Below, piece by piece: positions 32,807-41,358 of a DNA stretch of 47,312 nt. The notes under the pieces are model-generated. The model ran no database searches. It was not told the origin of the DNA and worked only from the letters and a program-made list of their open reading frames with translations. How positions within the stretch are numbered: position 1 is the stretch's first letter; each line of letters starts with the position of its first letter. The position numbers were made by a program, and so were the translations under genes. The DNA lies in NCBI RefSeq assembly GCF_002699205.1, contig NZ_PABT01000036.1:1-47312 (forward strand). The letters are read 5' to 3'. The DNA comes from Allomuricauda sp. (GTDB lineage: Bacteria; Bacteroidota; Bacteroidia; Flavobacteriales; Flavobacteriaceae).

Positions 32807-34024
32807 ATGAAAAAAGTAATCTTTTTAATATTAGGATTGTTAGTTGTAGGTGTTACCAAAGCACAGCAATTAGAGACTTATATTCTAGAAGCCGAAAAGA
32901 ACAATCCAGAAATTCAGGCTTTTGAGCTCAAGTACAACATTGCTTCTGAAAAGGTGAATGAGGTAAACTTTCTTCCAAACACCGAAGTGAGTGCCGGCTA
33001 CTTTGTAAGCGAACCTGAAACCAGAACTGGAGCACAAGAGGTACGATTATCGGTAAAACAAATGTTACCCTGGTTTGGTACCATAACAGCAAGAGAAAAC
33101 TACGCAGGCTCTCTTGCCGATGCACAATATGAAGATTTAGTTATAGCTAAACGAAGGCTGGCATTATCAGTTTCCCAATCCTATTACAAGTTATACGCAA
33201 TAAGGGCAAAACAACGCGTTTTAGATGAGAATATTGAGCTTTTGGAAACCTATGAACGGTTGGCTTTAACATCTGTAGAAGTAGGTAATGCATCTGCGGT
33301 AGATGTGCTTCGTTTGCAAATAAGGCAAAACGAGTTGGAACAACGCAAAGAAGTACTGGAACAGGATTATCTGGCGGAACAATCACTCTTCAATAATCTG
33401 TTGAACAGAGATGAGACTATTGCTGTGGAGGTCTTTGATACCCTTTCATTACCAGAGCAAGACCCAATTTTGGAAAGAGGTAAATTGGAATTACATCCGG
33501 AGCTCATCAAATATGATAAGCTATATGAATCCGTCGATAAATCCGAGATTTTAAATCAAAAAGAATCAGCACCGAACCTCGGTTTTGGATTGGACTATGT
33601 AACCGTTGCCGAAAGGCCCAATATGGATTTCAGTGATAATGGTAAGGATATAGTAATGCCAATGGTATCCTTATCCATACCCATCTTTAATAATAAATAT
33701 AAATCAAGAACCCGGCAGAATAAATTAAAGCAACAGGAAATCACTGCACAGAAAGATGAGCGCAGAAATAGGTTGGAAACCTTACTTGAACAGGCAGTAA
33801 ATAACCGTGTTTCATCTAGGATTAGTTTCAATACACAAACAAAGAATATAAAGAAAGCTAATGATGGTGAAGAAATTTTAATCAAAAGTTATGAAACCGG
33901 AACTATCGATTTTAACGATGTGCTGGATATACAAGAGTTGCAATTGAAGTTTCAAATCAATCAGATTGAATCTATCAAAAACTATTATATCCAATCCACA
34001 ATAATCAATTATTTAAGCAATTAA
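32807..34024 (+). CDS. TolC-family outer-membrane channel (CusC-like)
   Basis: This 405-residue protein has a signal peptide (IFLILGLLVVGVTKAQ) and the tandem coiled-coil halves of outer-membrane efflux proteins: EAEKNNPEIQAFELKYNIASEKV near 20-45, long helices 95-190 and 270-400, and MLPWFGTITARENYAGS. It forms the exit duct for the CusA-CusB pump. It starts 4 bases after cusA and ends 2 bases before the multicopper oxidase gene, so the three are one transcription unit. Confidence 0.92.
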   Translation: MKKVIFLILGLLVVGVTKAQQLETYILEAEKNNPEIQAFELKYNIASEKVNEVNFLPNTEVSAGYFVSEPETRTGAQEVRLSVKQMLPWFGTITARENYAGSLADAQYEDLVIAKRRLALSVSQSYYKLYAIRAKQRVLDENIELLETYERLALTSVEVGNASAVDVLRLQIRQNELEQRKEVLEQDYLAEQSLFNNLLNRDETIAVEVFDTLSLPEQDPILERGKLELHPELIKYDKLYESVDKSEILNQKESAPNLGFGLDYVTVAERPNMDFSDNGKDIVMPMVSLSIPIFNNKYKSRTRQNKLKQQEITAQKDERRNRLETLLEQAVNNRVSSRISFNTQTKNIKKANDGEEILIKSYETGTIDFNDVLDIQELQLKFQINQIESIKNYYIQSTIINYLSN

Positions 34025-34026
34025 TT

Positions 34027-36333
34027 ATGAAGATATTAAAAACATTCACATTATTATTAATTACCACTTCAGTTTTCGCTCAGGTAGGAACAAACGGGCA
34101 AGATAGAAAAGAAGAAGGACGAATTATAAAGGAATATAACCTTACCATTGAAGAAAATAAAATGACACTTGGTGGTGTTACTGCCAATGCAATGACCTTA
34201 AACGGTGGTATTCCTGGTCCTGTTTTAGAATTTAATGAGGGAGACCTTGCCATTATTAACGTCACCAACAAAATGGACGAAGAAACCTCTGTGCATTGGC
34301 ACGGATTGATACTTCCCAATTTTTACGATGGCGTACCCTATTTAACCACACCGCCTATTGAACCAGGAACAACTTTCCAATATAGAATCCCAATCAACCA
34401 ATCGGGTACATATTGGTATCATTCCCATACAATGCTACAAGAGCAGAAAGGTGTTTACGGGTCTATCATCATTCACCCAAAAGAGAAAAACTTGGAATAT
34501 GATAAAGATTTGGTCGTGGTATTATCAGATTGGACGAATGAAAAGCCAATGAACGTTCTGCGAAACCTTAAAAGAGGTAACGAGTGGTATCAAGTTAAAA
34601 AAGGAACTGCGGTACCATTGAGCAGGGTTATTTCAGAAGGTGCTCTTGGTGCCCAGCTTAAATTTTGGAGAGACCGTATGGAGGGCGCTGATATTGCCGA
34701 TATTTATTACCCCGCATTCTTGTCCAACGGTAAAAAATTGGCGGAGTATCCAGAATTTAAAGCAGGCGAAAAAGTGCGTCTTCGCTTTATTAACGCATCG
34801 GCCTCAACTTATTATTGGCTGGATTTTGGGGAAGGAAACCCAATGGTGGTATCTAGTGACGGCATTGATGTACAGCCCGTATCTAAAAGCCGGTTTCTAT
34901 TTGGTATAGCTGAAACATATGATGTTATTGTAACAATTCCCAAAGGCACATTAGAAATTACCGCAACAGCCCAAGATGGCTCTGGTCATACCTCTGTACA
35001 ATTAGGTAGTGGCACCCTTTATCCAGCCAAAAGAATAGACAGACCTGATAAAGTAGAGATGATGAAACAAATGGGAAAAATGGATATGAAAATGGGAGCC
35101 CCTGCAATGGTAGGTAACAAAAAGAAGAATACACCTGAAGTTTTAATGCAGAAGTATGGAATGAAGATGGATATGAAAGATGGCCAGATGAAAACTGGAA
35201 TGCACGATAAAATGTCAATGAACGATGGTAAAATGGGTAATCAAAAAGATATGAAAGCAAATGACCATATGGGTCACGATATGCAAATGATGCAGAAGGA
35301 TACGGCCTCTTTTGATTATAGCGCACGGAAAACCTACTTCAACTACGACTTTTTAAAGGCAAAGAAAAATACCACATTCAAAGCTGATTTGCCTGTAAAC
35401 GATATTCTGTTGAACCTTACCGGAAATATGCAACGTTACGTATGGAGTATGAACGGTGTACCACTTTCAGAGACCGATAAAATAAAAATCAAAAGTGGAG
35501 AAGTAACCCGAATAACACTCAACAACTTAACGATGATGCACCACCCAATGCATTTGCACGGTCATTATTTTAGGGTCATCAATGAAAATGGGGAACGTTC
35601 ACCATTAAAGCATACCGTCAATGTACCGCCAATGCAGAAAGTGGTTATAGAGTTCTACAATGAAGAGTACGGTGATTGGTTCTTTCATTGTCACGTCCTA
35701 TATCATATGATGGGTGGTATGGCAAGGGTGTTTAGTTATGATACCCCAAGGGATAAAAGAATGGAAGATTTTCCCGTTCAAAAACTCATCGATGAAACAG
35801 ACCATTATTATTCTTGGGGATTGGTTCGTGCAGGCTCAAACTTTAACGAACTCTTTTTAACATCCAGCAACATCCGCAATGAATTTGGATTGAGAGCAGA
35901 ATTCGATTATGACAAAAACCTTGAGGCGGAAGTAAATTACAATAGGTACCTAAATGACTGGGTACGTCTCTATGTAGGTGTAAACACCGAAACGGAAATA
36001 CCTGATTCCTTTGATGAGTTAAATACTGTTGGTCTTATTGGGGTAAAATACTTTACGCCCTACAGGTTCAATGTAGATGTGAGTATGGACCATCAACTAC
36101 GCCCAAGGGTACGCCTGGATAGGGAGCTATTGATTTTTCCTAGGATTTTTCTGGAAGGCGAATACGAATACAGAGCAGACTTTGGATGGGTCAATGATTT
36201 AGGAGATAGCTCTTATGAGAGCGAAACACAATGGTTGGTAGGTCTTTCGTACATCCTCTCTAGAAATTTTTCAATACAAGGAAACTATAACAATCGATAC
36301 GGCTGGGGTGGCGGTCTATTAGCACGATTTTAA
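34027..36333 (+). CDS. Multicopper oxidase with Met-rich insert and C-terminal beta-barrel-like domain
   Basis: This 768-residue exported protein (signal KTFTLLLITTSVFAQ) contains all four copper-ligand blocks: HWHG near 90-93, YWYHSHT near 129-135, HHPMHLHGHYF near 505-515 and FFHCHVLYHMMGG near 551-563. It likely oxidises Cu(I) to Cu(II) in the periplasm, as CopA/CueO do. Residues about 345-425 form a Met/His-rich insert (MKQMGKMDMKMG...). After the oxidase ends near 585, a further 180 residues of alternating strands (YYSWGLVRAGSNFNEL to the aromatic end LLARF) resemble an outer-membrane barrel of the CopB type. This suggests a natural fusion of oxidase and barrel functions. It begins 2 bases after tolC. 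Confidence 0.9.
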   Translation: MKILKTFTLLLITTSVFAQVGTNGQDRKEEGRIIKEYNLTIEENKMTLGGVTANAMTLNGGIPGPVLEFNEGDLAIINVTNKMDEETSVHWHGLILPNFYDGVPYLTTPPIEPGTTFQYRIPINQSGTYWYHSHTMLQEQKGVYGSIIIHPKEKNLEYDKDLVVVLSDWTNEKPMNVLRNLKRGNEWYQVKKGTAVPLSRVISEGALGAQLKFWRDRMEGADIADIYYPAFLSNGKKLAEYPEFKAGEKVRLRFINASASTYYWLDFGEGNPMVVSSDGIDVQPVSKSRFLFGIAETYDVIVTIPKGTLEITATAQDGSGHTSVQLGSGTLYPAKRIDRPDKVEMMKQMGKMDMKMGAPAMVGNKKKNTPEVLMQKYGMKMDMKDGQMKTGMHDKMSMNDGKMGNQKDMKANDHMGHDMQMMQKDTASFDYSARKTYFNYDFLKAKKNTTFKADLPVNDILLNLTGNMQRYVWSMNGVPLSETDKIKIKSGEVTRITLNNLTMMHHPMHLHGHYFRVINENGERSPLKHTVNVPPMQKVVIEFYNEEYGDWFFHCHVLYHMMGGMARVFSYDTPRDKRMEDFPVQKLIDETDHYYSWGLVRAGSNFNELFLTSSNIRNEFGLRAEFDYDKNLEAEVNYNRYLNDWVRLYVGVNTETEIPDSFDELNTVGLIGVKYFTPYRFNVDVSMDHQLRPRVRLDRELLIFPRIFLEGEYEYRADFGWVNDLGDSSYESETQWLVGLSYILSRNFSIQGNYNNRYGWGGGLLARF

Positions 36334-36335
36334 AA

Positions 36336-37631
36336 ATGGCAGAGTATAAAAAAAATAGTCTCAGTTTAACAGGTGCGGTATCGTTAGGTACAGGTGTGAT
36401 GATAGGTGCCGGAATATTTGCATTATTGGGTCAGGTAGCCGAATTATCTGGGCAATGGTTCCCATATGCATTTTTGATAGGAGCCATTATTTCAGGATTC
36501 AGTGCCTACACGTATGTTAAGATGTCCAATGCCTACCCTTCAGCGGGAGGAATTGCTATGTATTTAAAAAAGATATATGGTAAAAGTGCATTGACTGCCT
36601 CAGGAGCTTTATTAATGGCTCTTTCAATGATAATCAATGAAAGTTTGGTAGCCCGAACCTTTGGTTCGTACACATTGCAGTTATTTGATGTAGGGGAAAA
36701 TAGTGTATGGGTGCCCATTTTAGGGGTAATACTATTGGTAATTGCTTTTCTAATTAATATCTCTGGTAATAATATCATAGGAAAGTCTTCTTTGGTAATG
36801 GCAATCCTTAAAATTGGTGGTATAGCCATATTTGCCATTGGTGGACTTTGGGCAGCAGGATTCTCGTTTTCAGAAATTGTTCCTTCAGAAAACCTAACTG
36901 AATATCCGTTAACCAACTACTTAGGTGCTCTGGCATTATCAATTTTAGCTTATAAAGGTTTTACCACAATTACCAATAGTGGTGGTGAAATTATCAATCC
37001 TAATAAAAATGTAGGTCGAGCTATCATTATTTCATTGCTTATTTGTACGGTCGTATATATGTTGGTGGCCTTTGCAGTCTCATCTAACCTTTCTATTGAT
37101 GAAATAATAAAAGCTAAAGACTATTCCTTGGCGGAAGCATCTAGACCTGCTTTTGGAAAGTATGGACTCTGGTTTACAGTCGGTATCGCTATCGTGTCAA
37201 CAATTTCAGGGGTTATTGCCAGTATTTTTGCTGTTTCGAGAATGACGGCAATGTTGACCGAAAAAGAACTGATACCTCATAAGCATTTCGGGATGCCAGG
37301 TCGGTTACAAAAGCATATGCTGGTGTATACGGTTGTCTTAGCATTAGCACTTACCATTTTATTTGACCTAACAAGAATTGCCTCATTGGGAGCAATATTT
37401 TACTTAATAATGGATATCGGAATTCATTGGGGCGTACTAAGAAACTTAAGGCAAGATGTAGATGCTAAACCGGCAATATTGATAACTGCAATTTTTCTCG
37501 ATGTAGTCGTTCTCGGAGCTTTTTTATGGATAAAAGCGAGTAGTGACATTTTAGTTGTGGTTGTTGCAGCAATATTGATGGTGTTAATCTATTTCGGCGA
37601 GAAATTGTTTTTAAAAACTAATACTACCTAA
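36336..37631 (+). CDS. APC-superfamily amino acid permease
   Basis: This 431-residue inner-membrane transporter has about 12 helices and the APC signature (LTGAVSLGTGVMIGAGIFALLG at 12-33) plus GFTTITNSGGEIINPNKNVGRA near 208-229. It transports amino acids or related compounds; substrate unknown. Its ATG begins 2 bases after the multicopper oxidase stop, so it is translated from the copper mRNA. A role in importing a copper-chelating or antioxidant amino acid such as cysteine or His is possible but not shown. Permeases at this position are uncommon in textbook cus operons. Confidence 0.9.
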   Translation: MAEYKKNSLSLTGAVSLGTGVMIGAGIFALLGQVAELSGQWFPYAFLIGAIISGFSAYTYVKMSNAYPSAGGIAMYLKKIYGKSALTASGALLMALSMIINESLVARTFGSYTLQLFDVGENSVWVPILGVILLVIAFLINISGNNIIGKSSLVMAILKIGGIAIFAIGGLWAAGFSFSEIVPSENLTEYPLTNYLGALALSILAYKGFTTITNSGGEIINPNKNVGRAIIISLLICTVVYMLVAFAVSSNLSIDEIIKAKDYSLAEASRPAFGKYGLWFTVGIAIVSTISGVIASIFAVSRMTAMLTEKELIPHKHFGMPGRLQKHMLVYTVVLALALTILFDLTRIASLGAIFYLIMDIGIHWGVLRNLRQDVDAKPAILITAIFLDVVVLGAFLWIKASSDILVVVVAAILMVLIYFGEKLFLKTNTT

Positions 37632-37680
37632 TGATAGCAAAAAAAATGAAGTAATAATTAATTCAAAAATAAATAGAAAT

Positions 37681-38067
37681 ATGAGCTACTACTTTAATAA
37701 GACAATCAATGGAACCTTTGAAGGGATTATTGATAAAGTTACACAAAAATTAAAAGAAGAAGGTTTTGGAATACTCACAGAAATTGACGTATCAGAAACC
37801 CTGAAGAATAAATTAGACGTGAACTTTAAGAAGTATAAGATTTTGGGAGCGTGCAATCCACCCTATGCCCATAAAGCGTTACAAGCTGAGGATAAGATTG
37901 GAACGATGCTACCCTGTAATGTTATAGTTCAGGAAATTGAAGCAGGAGTTTTTGAAGTTGCTGCAGTAAATCCTATGGCATCTATGCAGGCTGTAGAGAA
38001 TGAAGATTTAGAGAAAATTGCGGACGAGATTTCGGCAATGTTGGAAAACGTCATTGAAAAGCTATAG
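37681..38067 (+). CDS. DUF302 domain-containing protein
   Basis: This 128-residue cytosolic protein has no signal peptide and consists of one DUF302 domain: the DKVTQKLKEEGFGILTEIDV start, KYKILGACNPPYAHKALQAE around 56-75 and IGTMLPCNVIVQEIEAGV near 82-99 match the family. DUF302 proteins recur in metal and stress islands; biochemical role unknown. It lies 49 bases after the permease and 38 bases before the first DUF3347 gene. Confidence 0.92.
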   Translation: MSYYFNKTINGTFEGIIDKVTQKLKEEGFGILTEIDVSETLKNKLDVNFKKYKILGACNPPYAHKALQAEDKIGTMLPCNVIVQEIEAGVFEVAAVNPMASMQAVENEDLEKIADEISAMLENVIEKL

Positions 38068-38105
38068 AACACTAAAAATAAATACAAACATAAATCAAAA
38101 ACAAA

Positions 38106-38735
38106 ATGAGCAAATTAAAATTAGTAATAGGAGTAGTTGCAATAGCATTTGTAACCCTAACAGCAGCGTCTTGTAAAGATGCCAAAACAGAGAAAAATAA
38201 TTCTACTGACCATCATTCAGAAATGAATGCTAATGGTGACCATTCAAAAATGAATCACGACAATAGTGATGGTCACCACGATGGAGAGAAAAAGGAAATG
38301 GCAATGAGTGGAGATGGCAATCCACAAGCAGTCTTAAATGACTACTTCAACTTAAAAGATGCCTTGGTAGGAGATGATAATGCCAAAGCCAAAGAGCTGG
38401 GAGCAATCCTTGCAACATCCTTAGGCAAGCTTGATATTTCAAAATATACGGGTGCCCAGCAATCAGATTTAAGGGACATTGTTGAGGATGCGGTAGAACA
38501 CGCAGAGCATATATCAGAAAGTGATATCGCACACCAGCGAGAGCATTTCAAAATATTGAGTAAGGATATGACCGATATGGTGGCAATCACAGGAACTGAG
38601 AACACACTATATCAACAATTCTGTCCAATGTACGATGGGGGTAGCGCTTGGTTGAGTATGAGTGAGGATATCAAAAATCCATACTACGGAAGCAAAATGT
38701 TAACCTGCGGAAAAGTTCAAAAAGAAATCAATTAA
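38106..38735 (+). CDS. DUF3347 lipoprotein (copper-binding, CusB C-domain-like)
   Basis: This 209-residue lipoprotein has lipobox TAASC near residue 23, a His/Met-rich linker (DHHSEMNANGDHSKMNHDNSDGHHDG) and then a DUF3347 domain: [35 protein letters not shown] and FCPMYDGGSAWLS...NPYYGSKMLTCGKV. Conserved Cys, Met and His pairs make it a likely Cu(I) carrier. The same domain forms the C-terminus of CusB here (42074-43876) and a second standalone gene (39207-39752). Its stop is directly followed by the haem-binding protein's ATG. Confidence 0.9.
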   Translation: MSKLKLVIGVVAIAFVTLTAASCKDAKTEKNNSTDHHSEMNANGDHSKMNHDNSDGHHDGEKKEMAMSGDGNPQAVLNDYFNLKDALVGDDNAKAKELGAILATSLGKLDISKYTGAQQSDLRDIVEDAVEHAEHISESDIAHQREHFKILSKDMTDMVAITGTENTLYQQFCPMYDGGSAWLSMSEDIKNPYYGSKMLTCGKVQKEIN

Positions 38736-39188
38736 ATGAAGGCTGTAAAAATCATAGCAATAGTATTGTTGGTTGCCTTTGTGGTCATACAGTTTATTCC
38801 TGTAGACCGCAATCAAAGCGACAGTGTCCCAAAAACCGACTTTATGTTGGTGAATGATGTCCCAAGTGATATCAAGGACAAGTTGCGGGTCTCTTGTTAT
38901 GATTGCCATAGTAACAATACACAATACCCTTGGTACAACAAGGTGCAACCTGTGGCTTGGTTTCTTGAAGGACATATAAAAGAAGGAAAATCAGAGCTAA
39001 ATTTTAACGAGTGGGATGCTCTATCAAACCGTAGAAAAGCCAGTAAGCTAAGGTCCATCATTAAACAAATTGAAAGTGGTGAGATGCCTTTAGCTTCTTA
39101 CACCTTAATTCACAAGGATGCCATTTTTTCAGAAGAAGAAACTAAGCAGGTTGTTAAGTATATGGAAAATTTAAAAGATAGTTTATAA
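38736..39188 (+). CDS. Haem-binding domain-containing protein
   Basis: This 150-residue protein has an N-terminal membrane anchor or signal (KIIAIVLLVAFVVIQFI) and a periplasmic haem domain with CYDCHSNNTQYPWYNKVQPV near 46-65, followed by HIKEGKSELNFNEW. This is the haem-binding (cytochrome-like) domain common in Bacteroidota, attaching one c-type haem. It lies between the two DUF3347 genes with no gap on one side and 18 bases on the other. It may link copper redox state to electron transfer; the partner is unknown. Confidence 0.88.
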   Translation: MKAVKIIAIVLLVAFVVIQFIPVDRNQSDSVPKTDFMLVNDVPSDIKDKLRVSCYDCHSNNTQYPWYNKVQPVAWFLEGHIKEGKSELNFNEWDALSNRRKASKLRSIIKQIESGEMPLASYTLIHKDAIFSEEETKQVVKYMENLKDSL

Positions 39189-39206
39189 ATAAAAAAAACA
39201 GATAAG

Positions 39207-39752
39207 ATGAAAAATTTAAAAATGAATATAGCAGTGATGCTATTGTTAGCAGTTTCTTTTACCAACGCACAGGAAAAAGAAAAAATGGGTCACAAACATC
39301 ATCACGATAAAATGATGAATATGAAGAGTGATTTAAAGTCCGAAGCGATTTTAAGTGATTATTTCAATCTAAAAGACGCATTGGTAGCGGATGATTCAAA
39401 GAAAGCAGCTGCGACAGGTACTAAATTGGCGGCTTCACTAAAAGCATTTGATACGTCAAATTATACCGAAGAGGAGCAAAAAGAATTGACTGATATTATT
39501 GACGATGCTATGGAGCACGCAGAGCATATTGCAAAAAGCGATATTGGTCATCAAAGAGAGCATTTTAAAACATTAAGTAAGGATATAACGGATATGGTGG
39601 CTATCACAGGTTCAAAGAATATGCTTTACCAGCAGTTTTGCCCAATGTATGATAAAGGCAGTGCTTGGTTGAGTGCAAATGAAGAAGTTAGAAACCCATA
39701 CTATGGAAGCCGAATGCTAAAATGTGGTAAAGTACAAAAGACTATTCAATAG
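39207..39752 (+). CDS. DUF3347 secreted protein (second standalone copy)
   Basis: This 181-residue protein has a signal peptide ([16 protein letters not shown]), a His/Met-rich stretch ([15 protein letters not shown]) and a DUF3347 domain ([63 protein letters not shown]). It is closely similar to the lipoprotein at 38106-38735, including visible DNA similarity in the HAEHI...MVAITG region, so it is a recent-looking duplication around the haem gene. Unlike that copy it has no lipobox Cys, so it is probably soluble. It likely ferries Cu(I) in the periplasm. Confidence 0.9.
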   Translation: MKNLKMNIAVMLLLAVSFTNAQEKEKMGHKHHHDKMMNMKSDLKSEAILSDYFNLKDALVADDSKKAAATGTKLAASLKAFDTSNYTEEEQKELTDIIDDAMEHAEHIAKSDIGHQREHFKTLSKDITDMVAITGSKNMLYQQFCPMYDKGSAWLSANEEVRNPYYGSRMLKCGKVQKTIQ

Positions 39753-40143
39753 AAACTCTATAGGGACCATTCTATCATACTGGTTTGTTAGTTAACAGTA
39801 GATAGGAAGGTATTATTAGACTTCGGAATAGCAAAAGTCCTGTCGTGGGAAGGAAAATGTTGATGGTTAGTGTTAGTTCCTTCCCGTGTCAGGCACAAGA
39901 TTTTTGAAAAAGAAAGGTTGATTTGGTTAATAGCAGCCTGCATAAGGGAGAGGGAATAAATCCCCCTAGATTACTAGTATCTCTCTTCCTATGTCAGGCA
40001 AAATAAAAAGTGAAAAAGAGAACTCATAGAAAAGTACTGGATTATGGAAGTAATGCCTGTTTTTTTGATTGATGGATAGAGTTTGACTCTCATAATCACG
40101 TGTTAACCGTGTGGATTTAAGTACAACATAAGGTTTTAAAACT
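39753..40143 (+). ncRNA. 391-bp gene-free stretch with two diverged stem-loop units
   Basis: No credible ORF is present. Unit A has stem GGGAAGGAA (39847-39855) with TTCCTTCCC (39877-39885), then TGTCAGGCA (39887-39895) whose CAGGC can pair with GCCTG at 39936-39940. Unit B has stem AGGGAGAG (39945-39952) with CTCTTCCT (39983-39990, one G-U), then TGTCAGGCA again (39992-40000), pairing with TGCCTG at 40054-40059, which is followed by seven T's. The stems differ in sequence but keep pairing, as in a duplicated structured RNA. It could be a sensor, attenuator or small RNA with an intrinsic terminator ahead of the next genes. No known family recognised. Confidence 0.45.
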
Positions 40144-40278
40144 ATGAAAGATTGTTGCAAAGACGGATGCCATCAAAAAGCAGAAAAATCTATTATTAAA
40201 AAATGGTTCAACTATTTAATCTATGTAATACTGTTAATAATAAATGGTGGTGCATTAGTACTTCAATTATTTGATTAA
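40144..40278 (+). CDS. 44-residue Cys-rich single-TM protein
   Basis: This very short frame starts at ATG 40144 and stops at 40276-40278. Its hydrophilic start has a metal-binding-like Cys/His cluster (MKDCCKDGCHQKAEK), followed by one transmembrane helix (YLIYVILLIINGGALVL). The CCxxxCH arrangement could bind a thiophilic metal, and short Cys-plus-TM proteins are easily missed in copper islands. It lies just after the structured intergenic region and 28 bases before the ion channel start. It is not similar to any family I can name with certainty. Confidence 0.6.
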   Translation: MKDCCKDGCHQKAEKSIIKKWFNYLIYVILLIINGGALVLQLFD

Positions 40279-40306
40279 AGGATTAATAAAAGTGAATAAG
40301 GAAGAT

Positions 40307-40849
40307 ATGGCAAAAACACCTGAAAGTACTAGTTTTTATGAGCAGCTCTTTAAAAAAGTATTGTTCACCACAAGCGTAGTTGTTGTTTTGTCATTAAGCT
40401 ATGTATTATGGGTTAATGAAAACCCCGACAGCTTGTTTCTACCAGTGTTGGTAGTTGGGTTGGCCTTTGTCAAAACGATTTTTATTGTTAGGCTCACTTT
40501 TCTACAGTTAAGTAAAATAATAGGAGAAAGCCATCAGCTTACACACGTTCTAACATTATTTGCAGTGTTAATTGTTTTGATAATCCTATCATTTTCAGCA
40601 GATTATTTAGCATTGTACGTATTGAATTCAGAAAATTTTAAGTCAGCAACATCAATTAATGGTTCATTCCTTCTAGAATTTTTTGAATTTACATATTTCA
40701 GTCTAATCACTTTTTCATCCGTTGGCTTTGGTGATATAGTGCCTTTAACTATTTCTGGTAAACTCTTGGTAATTATGGAAGTTTTCTTGAGCTTTTTTGT
40801 TTTGGTTTTTGGTATTGCCAATATTAATAGAATACACGTTGACAAATAA
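40307..40849 (+). CDS. Ion channel family protein (K+ channel-like)
   Basis: This 180-residue membrane protein is read from ATG 40307 (MAKTPEST), preferred because AAGGAAG lies 5 bases upstream; a longer TTG frame overlaps the small gene. It has about four hydrophobic segments; the pore loop TYFSLITFSSVGFGDIVPLT near 128-147 contains the selectivity-filter-like SVGFGD and is followed by a final helix. This is the two-pore-helix K+ channel fold (ion_trans_2). GFGD differs from the canonical GYGD. In the copper operon it might restore membrane potential or ion balance. Confidence 0.83.
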   Translation: MAKTPESTSFYEQLFKKVLFTTSVVVVLSLSYVLWVNENPDSLFLPVLVVGLAFVKTIFIVRLTFLQLSKIIGESHQLTHVLTLFAVLIVLIILSFSADYLALYVLNSENFKSATSINGSFLLEFFEFTYFSLITFSSVGFGDIVPLTISGKLLVIMEVFLSFFVLVFGIANINRIHVDK

Positions 40850-40869
40850 CCCGTTTAATAACTATAATT

Positions 40870-41352
40870 ATGAAAGTACTTAAATTAATTACACTAATGA
40901 CTGTTCTCATTACAACAGTCAATTTTACAAATGCACAGAATAGTGAGGATACAATAGATAAGCAAGATGTTATCGAAGTAATGAAATCATACAAAGATGC
41001 ATTACAGAATCTTACAACTGAAGGCACATTCGAGTTGTTTGCTAAAGATTCTGAGGTATATGAATCTGGAGGTGTAGAAGGGAGCTATACTCACTATATA
41101 GAACATCATTTGGGACCAGAATTAGGGCACTTTAAAAGTTTTGTATTCTCAGATTACGAAATTGATGTGCAAGTAGATGCGCCATATGCCTTTACTACAG
41201 AAACCTACATCTATACCATTGTTTTAATCCCAGACGATAAGGGTAATTCCCGTACCATAAAGAAAAAAGGAGTTGCAACATCAATTTTAAAGAAGGTGGA
41301 AGGAAAATGGAAAATTATTAAAACACATTCATCATCAAGAAATAAAAAATAG
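40870..41352 (+). CDS. NTF2-like/SnoaL-like secreted protein
   Basis: This 160-residue protein has a signal peptide (LITLMTVLITTVNFTNAQ) and a cone-shaped NTF2-like domain (DVIEVMKSYKDALQNLTTEGTFELFAKDSEVYESGG..., closing GKWKIIKTHSSSR). Such DUF4440/SnoaL-like folds bind small ligands or act as enzymes; specificity is not evident. It follows the channel gene by 20 bases and precedes the PepSY gene by 6 bases. A copper-handling or detoxifying role is plausible from context only. Confidence 0.85.
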   Translation: MKVLKLITLMTVLITTVNFTNAQNSEDTIDKQDVIEVMKSYKDALQNLTTEGTFELFAKDSEVYESGGVEGSYTHYIEHHLGPELGHFKSFVFSDYEIDVQVDAPYAFTTETYIYTIVLIPDDKGNSRTIKKKGVATSILKKVEGKWKIIKTHSSSRNKK

Positions 41353-41358
41353 CGGCTA

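Noticed and set aside
40060..40145. tRNA-like segment with a CTCATAA anticodon-type loop
   Set aside because: The flanking bases cannot form a proper anticodon stem, and no acceptor or T-arm pairing is found, so it is not called a tRNA or tRNA remnant.
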